Under the pieces are notes generated by a model. That model had not been told where the DNA came from and made no database searches. It worked only from the letters and a program-made list of their open reading frames with translations. A stretch of DNA of 60,994 nucleotides from Collinsella aerofaciens (GTDB taxonomy: Bacteria; Actinomycetota; Coriobacteriia; Coriobacteriales; Coriobacteriaceae), in contig CAJMHW010000007.1 of assembly GCA_905213325.1 (NCBI GenBank), positions 1 to 60,994 on the forward strand, read 5' to 3'. The position numbers were made by a program, and so were the translations under genes. Each line of letters begins with the position of its first letter. The stretch's first letter is position 1. Of this stretch, positions 8,461 to 17,343 are shown piece after piece.

Positions 8461-8703
8461 ATGGACCGCTCCGAAATCTTCGACAAGATCGCCGAGGTCG
8501 CTGCTGACGTTCTGGGCGTCGATGTTGCCGAAATTAGCGAGGAGACCACCTTTGACGACCTCGATGCCAACTCGCTCGAGCGCCTGCAGCTGGTTACGGC
8601 TATCGAGGACGAGTTCAACCTCGAGATCGATGACGAGACCCTGCTCTCGCTCAACTCTGTCGCCGACGCCGTCGACGCTATCGAAGCTGCCAAGGAGGCC
8701 TAA
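8461..8703 (+). CDS. acpP: Acyl carrier protein
   Basis: An 80-residue acidic four-helix ACP. Ser38, the phosphopantetheine attachment site, lies in FDDLDANSLERLQLV. The near-invariant DSL motif therefore reads NSL, with Asn37 in place of Asp. The following helix II (LERLQLVTAIEDEFNLEI) matches fatty-acid ACPs, as does placement between plsX and rnc. GAGAGG precedes the ATG. I call it the fatty acid synthesis ACP, but the D-to-N change leaves room for a specialised ACP. Confidence 0.9.
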   Translation: MDRSEIFDKIAEVAADVLGVDVAEISEETTFDDLDANSLERLQLVTAIEDEFNLEIDDETLLSLNSVADAVDAIEAAKEA

Positions 8704-8706
8704 GTC

Positions 8707-9432
8707 TTGGCTTTATCCGAACGACTTACGCGCGCCCAGGAAATCCTGGGCCACGAGTTCAACAATAAGGTGCTGCTGCGCGCGGCCCTTACGCATCCCT
8801 CGGCAGTCGAGGGCCAGCCGGTTTCTGCCAGCTATGAGCGCCTTGAGTTCTTGGGCGATTCCATTTTGGGCGCTGTGGTCGCACGCTCCCTGTTTGAGTC
8901 CTATCCCGAGTTTGACGAGGGCAAGCTCACTCGCTTGAAGGTGTCGCTCGTCTCGGGCGCCACGCTATCCGAGGTTTCTCACGAGTTGGGCATCGACGAC
9001 ATCATTATCTTTGGTGCCTCCGAGACCGGTACCGGTGCGCGCGGCCTGCATTCGGCCCTCGAGAACGTCTATGAGTCGCTCGTGGGCGCGCTGTACCTGG
9101 ATGCCGGCTGGGACGTTGCGGCGGAGTTCATTCACCGTACGCTTAAGCCGCATTTGGCTTCCGAGCGTGCCGAGCATCCTGCGAACCCCAAGTCGTTTTT
9201 GCAGGAGTGCGTGCAAGCCGACGGTCACGAGCCCCCGGCGTACAAGCTCGTTGGCTCCGAGGGCCCGGCGCATGCGCCCACCTTTACCGCTGTGGTTTTG
9301 ATCGATGGTATTCGCCAGGGTCGCGGCTCCGGCTCCTCAAAGAAGGAAGCCGAGGGAGCTGCCGCGCTTGAAGCGCTCGACCGCATGGGTTACACCACCA
9401 ACGGCGTGATTCTGAACAAGAAGCACGTGTAA
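8707..9432 (+). CDS. rnc: Ribonuclease III
   Basis: A 241-residue RNase III. The catalytic signature ERLEFLGDSI is at residues 44-53, the second acidic motif ENVYESLVGALYLD further on, and a C-terminal double-stranded RNA binding domain (about 165-232) ends with SGSSKKEAEGAAALEAL. It processes rRNA and other structured RNA. The start is a TTG at 8707 with AAGGAGG 7 nt upstream, 3 bp after acpP. It directly precedes smc, a common gene order. Confidence 0.96.
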   Translation: MALSERLTRAQEILGHEFNNKVLLRAALTHPSAVEGQPVSASYERLEFLGDSILGAVVARSLFESYPEFDEGKLTRLKVSLVSGATLSEVSHELGIDDIIIFGASETGTGARGLHSALENVYESLVGALYLDAGWDVAAEFIHRTLKPHLASERAEHPANPKSFLQECVQADGHEPPAYKLVGSEGPAHAPTFTAVVLIDGIRQGRGSGSSKKEAEGAAALEALDRMGYTTNGVILNKKHV

Positions 9433-9442
9433 GCGAGGAACC

Positions 9443-12400
9443 GTGTATCTCAAGTCCCTTACGCTCAAGGGGTTCAAGTCGTTTGCCGACCGCGCCCATA
9501 TGACGTTTGAGCCGGGCCTGACCGTCATCGTCGGTCCAAACGGCTCGGGAAAATCGAACATCTCTGACTCGATTCTGTGGGTCCTGGGCGAGCAGAGCGC
9601 CAAGCAGCTGCGCGGCCAGGCCATGGAGGATGTCATCTTCTCGGGCTCGTCGGCGCGCAAGCCGGTGGGTGTCGCCGAGGTCACGCTGGTGCTCGATAAC
9701 TCGGACCATATGTTGCCCGTCGACTTTGACGAGGTCGCCATCACCCGTCGCATGTATCGCTCGGGCGAAAGCGAGTACCTCATCAACTCGAGTCCGTGCC
9801 GCCTGATGGACATTCAGGACATCCTGCACGATTCGGGCCTGGGCAAGGATACGCATTCCATCATCAGCCAGGGCAAGCTCGACGCCATTTTGCAGAGCCG
9901 CCCCGAGGAGCGTCGCGCCCTCATCGAGGAGGCCGCCGGCATTTCCAAGCACAAGCGCCGCAAGGAGCGAGCGCTCAAAAAGATTAAGTCGATGGACGAG
10001 CACCTGATGCGTGCCCGCGACATCAATAAGGAAATCGCCCGTCAGCTGCGACCGCTGGAGCGTCAGGTCGATCGCGCGCGCAAGTACAAAGAGCTGTCCT
10101 CGCGCGCGAACGAGCTTACGCAGATGCTGGCTGTCGATGAGCTTCGTTCGCTGCAGTCGCAGTGGAACGACCTGGAGAGCCGCTCCAAGGAAGGTGCTGC
10201 CGAGCTGGAGCTTGCGCAGTACCGCATGAGCGAAAAGGAGCGCGAGCTCGAGAAGCTCCAGGTTATGCTTGAGGAAAAGGGCCTGTTTGTGGGCGACTTG
10301 GGCGAGCAGCGCCGCCATATGCAAGATGTGGTCGGCCGTATTAACTCCGACATGCGCCTGCTCGAGGAAAAGGGTCACAACATGGTGTCGCGCCTGTCTG
10401 ACATGCGCGGGCAGATTTCGAGCTCCGAGCATCAGCGTCGTCGCGTGGTCGAGGAGCTCGAGGACGCGCGTGCGCAGCTTGAGGAAGTGACCGGCGCGCA
10501 CATGCAGGCCCAGGAGGACGTTGACGCCGCTGGTCCTGCCGCCGCAGAGCTCCACGAGCGGCGCGTGGCGCTCGACAATCAGATTTCGCAGCTTACGCGT
10601 GAGCAACGCGATGTGCAGCGCGTGGCCGACAACGCCGCGCTCGAGCTCGCCAAGGTGAAGGACTCGCTGAGCAATGCCGAGGTCGAGGACAACATGTATG
10701 CCTCGCGCCTGGAGCAGATCGACGAGCAGCTCGAGGAGGTCATGGCTTCGCTCGAGAGCCGTCGCGACCGCGCCGAGGAGCTTGAGGGCGCTCTTGAGGA
10801 AGCGCGCCAGGCTCAGGTCGATGCGCGTGAGGCCACCGAGACGGCACGCGCGGCCCTGAAGGACCTGCGTGCCCGTGAGAGCGAGGCACGCAACAAGTTA
10901 TCCGAGGTGCGCTCGGAGCTTGCCAGCCAAAAGAAACTCGATGCCCGCATGGCCGACAGCTCGCCGCTCGTGAGCCGTCTGGTGGGTGCGCTGGGCGACG
11001 ATGTCTTGGGTCGTCTGGGCGACGTGCTGGAGGCCCCGCGCGAGCTTGAGGGCCTGGTTGAGCAATTGCTCGCCGGCGATATCGATGCGCTGCTGTTTGA
11101 TGACGCCGCCACGCTTGAGCGTGCCGGTCGTGCGGCTCTGGACCAAAAGAAGGCCTCGGGCGAGGCACTGCTGGTGGCGCGCGGCGTGAGCGGCTCTACC
11201 GCCGCTGAGGGCGCCTCCGGTACCCGTCTGGTTGATCGTCTGTCCGTGCGCGCAGGCTACGGTCCCGTCGTCGAGGCGCTGCTCGGCGGCTATTACGTCG
11301 TTGACGATCTTGCTGCCGCGCTGTCGGCGCCGGTCGTTGAAGGCGTGACTTACGTGACCCCCGATGGCGCCCGCGTCGCCTGCGGCGGCCTGGTGCGCGT
11401 GGGGCTTGATGCCGGCGAGGCTTTGGGTGCCTTGGAGCGCAAGCGCCGCATCCGTGAGCTCGAGGGCCTGGAACCCGATCTGGCTGCCATCTTTGAGCAT
11501 GCTTCGGACCAAGTCGTCGAGGCCAACGTTGCCGTCGAGGAGGCCCGTGCCGCCGAGGGCGATGCCGCCGGTGAGATCGCCCGTCTTGAGGGCGAGCGCC
11601 GCTCGCTGCTCTCCGAGATCGGCCGCTTGGAGCAAAGCGCCAACAATGCCGAGGTCGAGCGCGTGCGCATCTCCAAGCGCCGCGAGCAGGCTGCCGAGGC
11701 CGTTCGTGCCGCGCGCCCGCGCGTTGACGAGCTCACCCGTTCGCGTGACGAAGCGCGTGCACAGGCAAGCGACCTGGGTCTCCAGATTGCCGAGGCCAAC
11801 GATGAGCTCGATCGCGTTCGCCGTGACGATTCCGAGGCCGCCGGTAAGCTCGCCGATGCCAAGGTGCGCCTGGCCCAGACGAGCGAGCGCCTGCGTTCGC
11901 TGAAGGGCCGCGTGCCCGACCTTGAGCATCGTCTTGAGGGCATCGACCGTCGTATCCGCGGAACACGCCAGGCTTCGCGCTCGCTCGAGCTGCTGCGCCT
12001 GCGCGTCGACCCCATGCACGAACGCTATTCTGCCCTGTTGGAACGCGCGTCGGATTGGGCAGCGCGCCTGCGTGACCAGGCCTCTCTGGAGGAGGCGGAC
12101 TCCGCTTCGCTCAAGAAGACCATCGAGGATGCCAAGGCAGAGGTTGCCCGCGCTAAGGAGCGAGTCGATACCGCCTCCGCCGCGCAAAACGAGTTCAAGG
12201 TCGCGCGTGGCAAGCTCGAGGTGCAGGTCGAGGCTGCCATCAAGGCCATTACCGCCGATGGCACGACGGTGCTCGAGGAAGCGCTCATGCTTCCGGTGCC
12301 CACGGACCGCGATGCCGCCGAGCGCGAACTCAACCAGCTTGTGCGCCAGATCAACAACCTTGGTCCCGTTAACCAAGTTGCCATGGAGGAGTACGAGCAG

Positions 12401-12979
12401 CTCAAGCGCCGCGCCGACTACATCGAGGAGCAGCTGGCCGATCTGGAGAGCGCGCGCAAGGCGCTCACCAAGATCACGGTGGCCATTGATCGCAAGATGC
12501 GGAAGGCCTTCCTGGTGACGTTTGAGAAGGTCGACGCGAACTTCCGCGAGATCTTCGCTATGCTCTTCCCGGGCGGCCAGGCTCATCTGGAGATGACCGA
12601 TCCCGAGCATCCTGCCGAGACGGGTATCGAGGTCGTGGCGCAGCCGCGCGGCAAGCGCATCACCAAGATGATGCTCATGTCGGGCGGCGAGAAGAGTCTG
12701 ACGGCGCTCGCCCTGCTTTTTGCCGTGTACCGCACACGTACGGTTCCGTTCTATGTGCTGGACGAGGTCGAGGCGGCGCTTGATGACGCTAACCTGTCCA
12801 AGCTCATCGGAGCCCTCGATGTGCTGCGTTCCGATACGCAGCTCTTGGTTATCTCGCATCAGCGCCGTACTATGGAGGACGCTGACGTCCTCTATGGCGT
12901 CTCGATGCAAGCCGACGGCGTCAGTCGCGTCGTCTCGCAAAAACTCGATCGCGAAACCGGAAAGGTCGTGAATGCATAA
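9443..12979 (+). CDS. smc: Chromosome segregation protein SMC
   Basis: An 1178-residue SMC protein. Walker A GPNGSGKS is at residues 31-38, long coiled coils (about 165-505 and 660-1010) flank a hinge (about 508-655), and the signature LMSGGEKSLTAL near 1079 and Walker B (YVLDEVEAALDD) near 1105 close the ATPase head. SMC condenses and organises chromosomes with ScpA/ScpB, which are not in the window. GTG start at 9443 with GCGAGGA upstream. The stop overlaps the ftsY start by one base (TAATG). Confidence 0.97.
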   Translation: MYLKSLTLKGFKSFADRAHMTFEPGLTVIVGPNGSGKSNISDSILWVLGEQSAKQLRGQAMEDVIFSGSSARKPVGVAEVTLVLDNSDHMLPVDFDEVAITRRMYRSGESEYLINSSPCRLMDIQDILHDSGLGKDTHSIISQGKLDAILQSRPEERRALIEEAAGISKHKRRKERALKKIKSMDEHLMRARDINKEIARQLRPLERQVDRARKYKELSSRANELTQMLAVDELRSLQSQWNDLESRSKEGAAELELAQYRMSEKERELEKLQVMLEEKGLFVGDLGEQRRHMQDVVGRINSDMRLLEEKGHNMVSRLSDMRGQISSSEHQRRRVVEELEDARAQLEEVTGAHMQAQEDVDAAGPAAAELHERRVALDNQISQLTREQRDVQRVADNAALELAKVKDSLSNAEVEDNMYASRLEQIDEQLEEVMASLESRRDRAEELEGALEEARQAQVDAREATETARAALKDLRARESEARNKLSEVRSELASQKKLDARMADSSPLVSRLVGALGDDVLGRLGDVLEAPRELEGLVEQLLAGDIDALLFDDAATLERAGRAALDQKKASGEALLVARGVSGSTAAEGASGTRLVDRLSVRAGYGPVVEALLGGYYVVDDLAAALSAPVVEGVTYVTPDGARVACGGLVRVGLDAGEALGALERKRRIRELEGLEPDLAAIFEHASDQVVEANVAVEEARAAEGDAAGEIARLEGERRSLLSEIGRLEQSANNAEVERVRISKRREQAAEAVRAARPRVDELTRSRDEARAQASDLGLQIAEANDELDRVRRDDSEAAGKLADAKVRLAQTSERLRSLKGRVPDLEHRLEGIDRRIRGTRQASRSLELLRLRVDPMHERYSALLERASDWAARLRDQASLEEADSASLKKTIEDAKAEVARAKERVDTASAAQNEFKVARGKLEVQVEAAIKAITADGTTVLEEALMLPVPTDRDAAERELNQLVRQINNLGPVNQVAMEEYEQLKRRADYIEEQLADLESARKALTKITVAIDRKMRKAFLVTFEKVDANFREIFAMLFPGGQAHLEMTDPEHPAETGIEVVAQPRGKRITKMMLMSGGEKSLTALALLFAVYRTRTVPFYVLDEVEAALDDANLSKLIGALDVLRSDTQLLVISHQRRTMEDADVLYGVSMQADGVSRVVSQKLDRETGKVVNA

Positions 12980-13896
12980 TGGGATTCTTCGATGCTCTCT
13001 CGCGCGGACTTGAGCGCAGCCGCGAGGCCCTCAACGAGGTCTTCTACTTTGGCGGTGAGGTCGACGAGGATTTTTGGGAGGACCTGGAGGACACCCTCGT
13101 AATGGGTGACATGGGCGCCGAGGTCGCTATCAAGGTCTCCGATGACCTGCGCGATGCCGCGGCCAAGAAGAACCTCAAGACCGCTCCGCAGCTTCGCCGC
13201 GCCCTGGCCGAGCAGCTTGAGCAGCACTTTGTGCCCATCGAGCGAGATCCGTTCTCCGATACGCCGAGCTGCGTGCTGTTTGTGGGCATTAACGGTGCCG
13301 GCAAGACCACGACGGTCGGTAAGATCGCGAGCGCCATGGCTGCCCGCGGCAAGAACGTGGTGATCGGTTCGGCCGACACCTTCCGCGCCGCCGCCATCGA
13401 GCAGCTTGATGTGTGGGGCCAGCGCGCTGGCGTCCCCGTCATCAAGCGCGACCGCGGCTCCGACCCGGCAAGTGTTTGCTACGACGTGCTCGACGAGGCC
13501 GACAAGCGCGGCAGCGACCTGGTGCTTATCGATACCGCCGGCCGTCTACACACGAGCCCTGAGCTCATGCGCGAGCTTGCCAAGGTGGTCAATGTGACCC
13601 GTAAGCGCGCCGCCAATATGGCCGCCGGTCCCATGCCGGTTTCGGTCGTGCTTGTGATCGACGCCGCGACGGGCCAAAACGGTCTGAACCAGGCGCTCGA
13701 GTTTAACGAGGCGCTGGGCCTGGACGGTATTATCATGACTAAGCTCGACGGCACGGCTAAGGGCGGCATCGCCATGGCCGTGGCCGAGAAGCTCAAGCTC
13801 CCGATCCTGCGCATCGGCGTGGGCGAGCAGGTCGATGACCTGCAGGAGTTCAATGCCAAAGATTTCTGCCGCGCCCTGGTGGGCGAGTCCAATTAA
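12979..13896 (+). CDS. ftsY: Signal recognition particle receptor FtsY
   Basis: A 305-residue SRP GTPase consisting of little more than the NG domain, without the long acidic N-terminal A domain of E. coli FtsY. G1 motif GINGAGKTTT lies near residue 102, then DTFRAAAIEQL, DTAGRLHTS and TKLDGTAKGG. It docks SRP-ribosome complexes at the membrane and pairs with Ffh encoded directly downstream, 10 bp away. Translation is coupled to smc by a one-base overlap. Confidence 0.97.
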   Translation: MGFFDALSRGLERSREALNEVFYFGGEVDEDFWEDLEDTLVMGDMGAEVAIKVSDDLRDAAAKKNLKTAPQLRRALAEQLEQHFVPIERDPFSDTPSCVLFVGINGAGKTTTVGKIASAMAARGKNVVIGSADTFRAAAIEQLDVWGQRAGVPVIKRDRGSDPASVCYDVLDEADKRGSDLVLIDTAGRLHTSPELMRELAKVVNVTRKRAANMAAGPMPVSVVLVIDAATGQNGLNQALEFNEALGLDGIIMTKLDGTAKGGIAMAVAEKLKLPILRIGVGEQVDDLQEFNAKDFCRALVGESN

Positions 13897-13906
13897 GGAG
13901 TGACTA

Positions 13907-15382
13907 GTGTTTGATTCCCTGAGCGATCGCCTCAACGACACATTTGACCGCCTGCGCGGCAAGGGCAAGCTGACCGAGGCCGATATTACTTCGGCCATGC
14001 GCGATATTCGCATGGCGCTGCTCGAGGCCGACGTTAACTTTAAGGTTGTCAAGGAGTTCGTCGCCAAGACTAAGGAGCGCTGCATGACCGCAGAGGTCAT
14101 GGAGTCGCTCTCTCCGGCGCAAAACGTCGTCAAGATCGTGCTCGACGAGCTTACCGAGATGCTCGGCTCCACCGAGAGCAAGCTCGTCTTTAGCAACCGT
14201 ATTCCCAATGTCATCATGCTCGTGGGCCTGCAGGGCTCCGGTAAGACCACGGCTGCCGTAAAGCTGGCCTACCTGCTCAAGAAGCAGGGTCGCTCGCCGT
14301 TGCTCGCCGCGTGCGACGTCTACCGTCCCGCTGCTGCCGACCAGCTGGCCACGCTCGGTGGCGAGATCGGCGTACCGGTCTTCCGCGGCGACGGTGCGCA
14401 CCCGGTCGATATCGCCAAGGGCGCCATCCAGGAGGCCGTCGACCACCTGCGCGACGTGGTCATCGTCGATACCGCCGGACGTCTTCAGATCGATGAGCAG
14501 ATGATGCAGGAGGCCGTGGACATCAAGAAGGCCGTTAAGCCCGATCAGGTGCTGATGGTCGTCGATGCCATGACCGGCCAGGATATCGTCAACGTCGTCT
14601 CGACCTTTGCCGAGCGCACCGACTTTGACGGAGTGATCATCTCCAAGCTCGACGGCGATGCCCGTGGCGGCGGCGCGCTTTCCGTGCGCCAGGTGACCGG
14701 CAAGCCCATCAAGTTCGTGAGCATGGGCGAGAAGCCCGATTCGCTGGAGCCGTTCTATCCCGATCGTATGGCCAAGCGCATTCTGGGTATGGGCGACGTT
14801 GTCGGCATTATTGAGAAGGCCCAGGAGGCGGCCGACGCCGAGCAGCTCGAGGCTGCCGAGCGCATGCTGCGCGAGGGCTTCACCATGAATGACATGCTCG
14901 ACCAGATGAAGGCCGTCAAGAAGATGGGCGGCATGAAGGGCATCCTGGGCATGCTCCCCGGCGGCCAGCGTGCGCTCAACCAGATGGGCGGCAACCTGGA
15001 CGAGGGCATCTTCGACAAGAACGAGGCCATCATCATGTCGATGACCAAGGAGGAGCGCCTTCGCCCCTCCATCATCAACGGTCAGCGCCGTGCCCGCATT
15101 GCCAAGGGCGCCGGCGTGACCCCCACCGAGGTCAATAGCCTTATGAAGCAGTGGGGCGAGATGAACAAGATGATGGGCCGCATGCGCACGATGGCCAATC
15201 AGGCGCAGGCCGGCGGCAAGAAGGGCAAGAAGGGTAAGAAGGGCAAAAAGATGCGCATGCCCAATATTCCCGGTCTGGATGCCATGGGGCTGGGCGGCAT
15301 GGGCGGCCTGGGAACGGGCGGCCCCAAGTCCGATATGGACCTGCTGCGCCAGATGGAAGCGCAGATGCGTAATAAGAAATAG
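13907..15382 (+). CDS. ffh: Signal recognition particle protein Ffh
   Basis: A 491-residue SRP54 GTPase: N domain, G domain with GLQGSGKTT near residue 107 and DTAGRLQIDEQM, and a methionine-rich M domain from about 330 that binds SRP RNA and signal sequences. Between the M-domain helix and the end there is a lysine-rich run, GGKKGKKGKKGKKMRM, giving a length above the E. coli protein (453). Start GTG 13907 with AAGGAG 6 nt upstream. It is the last gene of the long block beginning at fakA; a terminator follows. Confidence 0.97.
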   Translation: MFDSLSDRLNDTFDRLRGKGKLTEADITSAMRDIRMALLEADVNFKVVKEFVAKTKERCMTAEVMESLSPAQNVVKIVLDELTEMLGSTESKLVFSNRIPNVIMLVGLQGSGKTTAAVKLAYLLKKQGRSPLLAACDVYRPAAADQLATLGGEIGVPVFRGDGAHPVDIAKGAIQEAVDHLRDVVIVDTAGRLQIDEQMMQEAVDIKKAVKPDQVLMVVDAMTGQDIVNVVSTFAERTDFDGVIISKLDGDARGGGALSVRQVTGKPIKFVSMGEKPDSLEPFYPDRMAKRILGMGDVVGIIEKAQEAADAEQLEAAERMLREGFTMNDMLDQMKAVKKMGGMKGILGMLPGGQRALNQMGGNLDEGIFDKNEAIIMSMTKEERLRPSIINGQRRARIAKGAGVTPTEVNSLMKQWGEMNKMMGRMRTMANQAQAGGKKGKKGKKGKKMRMPNIPGLDAMGLGGMGGLGTGGPKSDMDLLRQMEAQMRNKK

Positions 15383-15406
15383 AGCTCTAATTCCAGTTTG
15401 ATATGG

Positions 15407-15445
15407 CAAAGGCCACTCGGAAGCTACCGGGTGGCCTTTGTTGTT
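15407..15445 (+). terminator. Terminator after ffh
   Basis: CAAAGGCCAC pairs with GTGGCCTTTG, and an inner CGG/CCG extends the stem. TTGTTGG follows. It lies between the convergent ffh and DUF134/NifX genes and may work both ways. Confidence 0.75.
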
Positions 15446-15502
15446 GGCTTTGATTGTTGGGTTGCGTTCAGCGTCGCGCCCCGAGCTCGCGGTGTCGTGC
15501 CG

Positions 15503-16267
15503 TTAGTGGCAGCCACAGCCCTCGTGGCCCTCGTGCTCGTGATGGTCGTGGCAGCTGCAGGACTCGCCGTGTTCGTGGGCGTGGCCGTGGTCATGGCCGT
15601 GGCAGCCGCATGTGGCCTCGCCGTTCTGTGCGAGCGTGCCGGCAATAAGGGCTTCGACGCAAGCGTCGCAGCTGCCCTGGGCACCTGCGTATACCGTGAT
15701 GCCGGCTTGGGCAAGCGCGTTGATGGCGCCACCGCCGATGCCGCCGCAGATGAGCGTGTCCACACCGCCGTTGGCGAGCAGGCCCGCCAGGGCGCCGTGG
15801 CCGGTGCCGCCGGTGCCCACGACCTGCTCGTTGAGCACCTTGCCGTCCTGAATGTCGTAGATCTTGAACTGCTCGCTGCGGCCAAAGTGCATAAAGATGT
15901 TGCCGTTGTCGTACGTCGTTGCCACCCTCATGGTGCCGACCTCCTTTGCTGGCCATTCGGCCGTCGTCGAGGCGATGGGGGAGTACGCGATATTGCCGCC
16001 CTCGATGACGAGCGCTCGTCCGTTGACCAGCGCATCGGCCACCTTGCGATGCGCGCGGCTGCAAATGGCCGCCACCGTTGCACGGGCGATGCCCATCTGC
16101 TGGGCGACCGCCTCTTGGTTGAGACCTTCCAGGTCGCACAGGCGCAGCACCTCAAGCTCGTCGACGGTCATGTCGATGGCATCACCGCTGGCCAGGCCAT
16201 CGGGGGTGAAGCCGCGGTATTCGGGGATGATCCCGACGCGGCGCAGTTTTTCGCGTCTTCCTGCCAT
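15503..16267 (-). CDS. DUF134/NifX-type fusion protein with metal-binding tail
   Basis: A 254-residue protein with three parts. Residues 1-105 are the DUF134 (UPF0251) domain with a sigma-like helix-turn-helix (LDLEGLNQEAVAQQMGIAR) and a MTVDELEVLRL segment. Residues about 112-205 are a NifX/NifB-type dinitrogenase cofactor-binding domain (GNIFMHFGRSEQFKIYDI, CGGIGGGAINALA). The last about 40 residues are packed with His and Cys (CGCHGHDHGHAHEHGE). Such proteins likely sense or bind metal or iron-sulphur clusters and regulate transcription; this is inference. ATG 16267 has AGGAG 5 nt upstream. The gene diverges from thyA. Confidence 0.85.
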   Translation of the reverse strand: MAGRREKLRRVGIIPEYRGFTPDGLASGDAIDMTVDELEVLRLCDLEGLNQEAVAQQMGIARATVAAICSRAHRKVADALVNGRALVIEGGNIAYSPIASTTAEWPAKEVGTMRVATTYDNGNIFMHFGRSEQFKIYDIQDGKVLNEQVVGTGGTGHGALAGLLANGGVDTLICGGIGGGAINALAQAGITVYAGAQGSCDACVEALIAGTLAQNGEATCGCHGHDHGHAHEHGESCSCHDHHEHEGHEGCGCH

Positions 16268-16281
16268 GCACACTCCTTATC

Positions 16282-16293
16282 TGACATATGTCA
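16282..16293. promoter_or_regulatory. Palindrome TGACATATGTCA, candidate operator 1
   Basis: A perfect 12-bp palindrome located 15 bp upstream of the DUF134/NifX start codon, overlapping its likely promoter and leader. A near-identical second copy lies at 16335. This arrangement is typical of autoregulatory operators. Confidence 0.55.
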
Positions 16294-16332
16294 ACAATAG
16301 GATAACGCGTTAGTCGTTGGGCGCAAGGCATT

Positions 16333-16348
16333 TCTGGCATATGTCAGA
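16333..16348. promoter_or_regulatory. Palindrome TCTGGCATATGTCAGA, candidate operator 2
   Basis: An imperfect palindrome (one mismatch: GGC against GTC) matching operator 1 at eleven of twelve core bases. The centres of the two sites are 53 bp apart, close to five helical turns, so both would face the same side of the DNA. Confidence 0.5.
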
Positions 16349-16414
16349 AAAAGGCTAAGATGCCTCGTTGCCGCTTGCGGAGCCGCGCTGCCGTGCATTG
16401 CGTGTGCCGGACTA

Positions 16415-16451
16415 AGTGTCCAATTCGACACTCGCGCGCCTGGGCTACAAT
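16415..16451 (+). promoter_or_regulatory. Promoter of thyA with overlapping inverted repeat
   Basis: TTCGAC (16424-16429) and TACAAT (16446-16451) are separated by 16 bp. An inverted repeat AGTGTC-N6-GACACT (16415-16432) overlaps the -35 box and could be a regulator site. Confidence 0.55.
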
Positions 16452-16485
16452 AAATCTCGCTTATAGGCGACTGACAGGAGGGTCA

Positions 16486-17334
16486 ATGAGCAAAGCTGAT
16501 CAGCAGTTTGTAACCATGTGCCGCGATATCTTGGATCATGGCACCACCACCGAGGGCCAAAAGGTCCGTCCGGTGTGGGAGGACGGCACCCCTGCCTATA
16601 CCATTAAAAACTTTGGTGTCACGGCGCGCTATGATCTGCGCGAGGAGTTCCCCGCGCTCACCCTGCGTCGTACGGCGCTTAAGTCTGCCATGGACGAGAT
16701 TCTGTGGATCTATCAAAAGAAGTCCAATAACGTGCATGATCTCAACAGCCATATCTGGGATGAGTGGGCCGATGAGACCGGTTCCATCGGTAAAGCCTAC
16801 GGCTATCAGATTGGTCAGAAGAGCCATTACGCCGAGGGCGACTTCGACCAGATGGACCGTGTGCTGTACGACCTTAAGCACACGCCGTATAGTCGCCGCA
16901 TTATGACCAATACGTACGTGTTTAGCGATCTGTCCGAGATGCACCTTTATCCGTGCGCCTATAGCGTGACCTATAACGTGACGCAGCGTCCTCAGGACGA
17001 CAAGCCGACGCTCAACATGATTCTCAACCAGCGCAGCCAGGACATTTTGGCCGCGAACAACTGGAACGTGTGCCAGTACGCCATTTTGCTGATGATGGTC
17101 GCGCAGTCGGTCGATATGATTCCCGGTGAGCTGCTGCACGTGATCGCCGACGCCCATATCTATGATCGTCATGTCGATATCGTCCGCGAGCTTATCGAGC
17201 GTCCGCAGTTTGCGGCACCCAAGGTAACGCTCAACCCCGATGTGCATGACTTCTATGCGTTTACGACCGATGACCTGATCGTCGAGGGCTATGAGCACGG
17301 CCCGCAGGTCAAGAACATTCCCATTGCGGTGTAG
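16486..17334 (+). CDS. thyA: Thymidylate synthase
   Basis: A 282-residue ThyA-type enzyme that methylates dUMP to dTMP with methylenetetrahydrofolate. Catalytic Cys157 lies in LYPCAYSVTY, and the dUMP/folate-binding segment NQRSQDILAANNWNVCQYA is intact. After the catalytic Cys there is Ala rather than the His found in the usual PCH motif. ATG 16486 is chosen for CAGGAGGG upstream. It is followed immediately by folA, the usual partner that recycles the dihydrofolate it makes. Confidence 0.95.
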   Translation: MSKADQQFVTMCRDILDHGTTTEGQKVRPVWEDGTPAYTIKNFGVTARYDLREEFPALTLRRTALKSAMDEILWIYQKKSNNVHDLNSHIWDEWADETGSIGKAYGYQIGQKSHYAEGDFDQMDRVLYDLKHTPYSRRIMTNTYVFSDLSEMHLYPCAYSVTYNVTQRPQDDKPTLNMILNQRSQDILAANNWNVCQYAILLMMVAQSVDMIPGELLHVIADAHIYDRHVDIVRELIERPQFAAPKVTLNPDVHDFYAFTTDDLIVEGYEHGPQVKNIPIAV

Positions 17335-17343
17335 GTGGTGCTC

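Noticed and set aside
10898..12940. A 680-codon minus-strand frame inside smc
   Set aside because: A shadow of the SMC coiled coil; biased composition and no supporting context.
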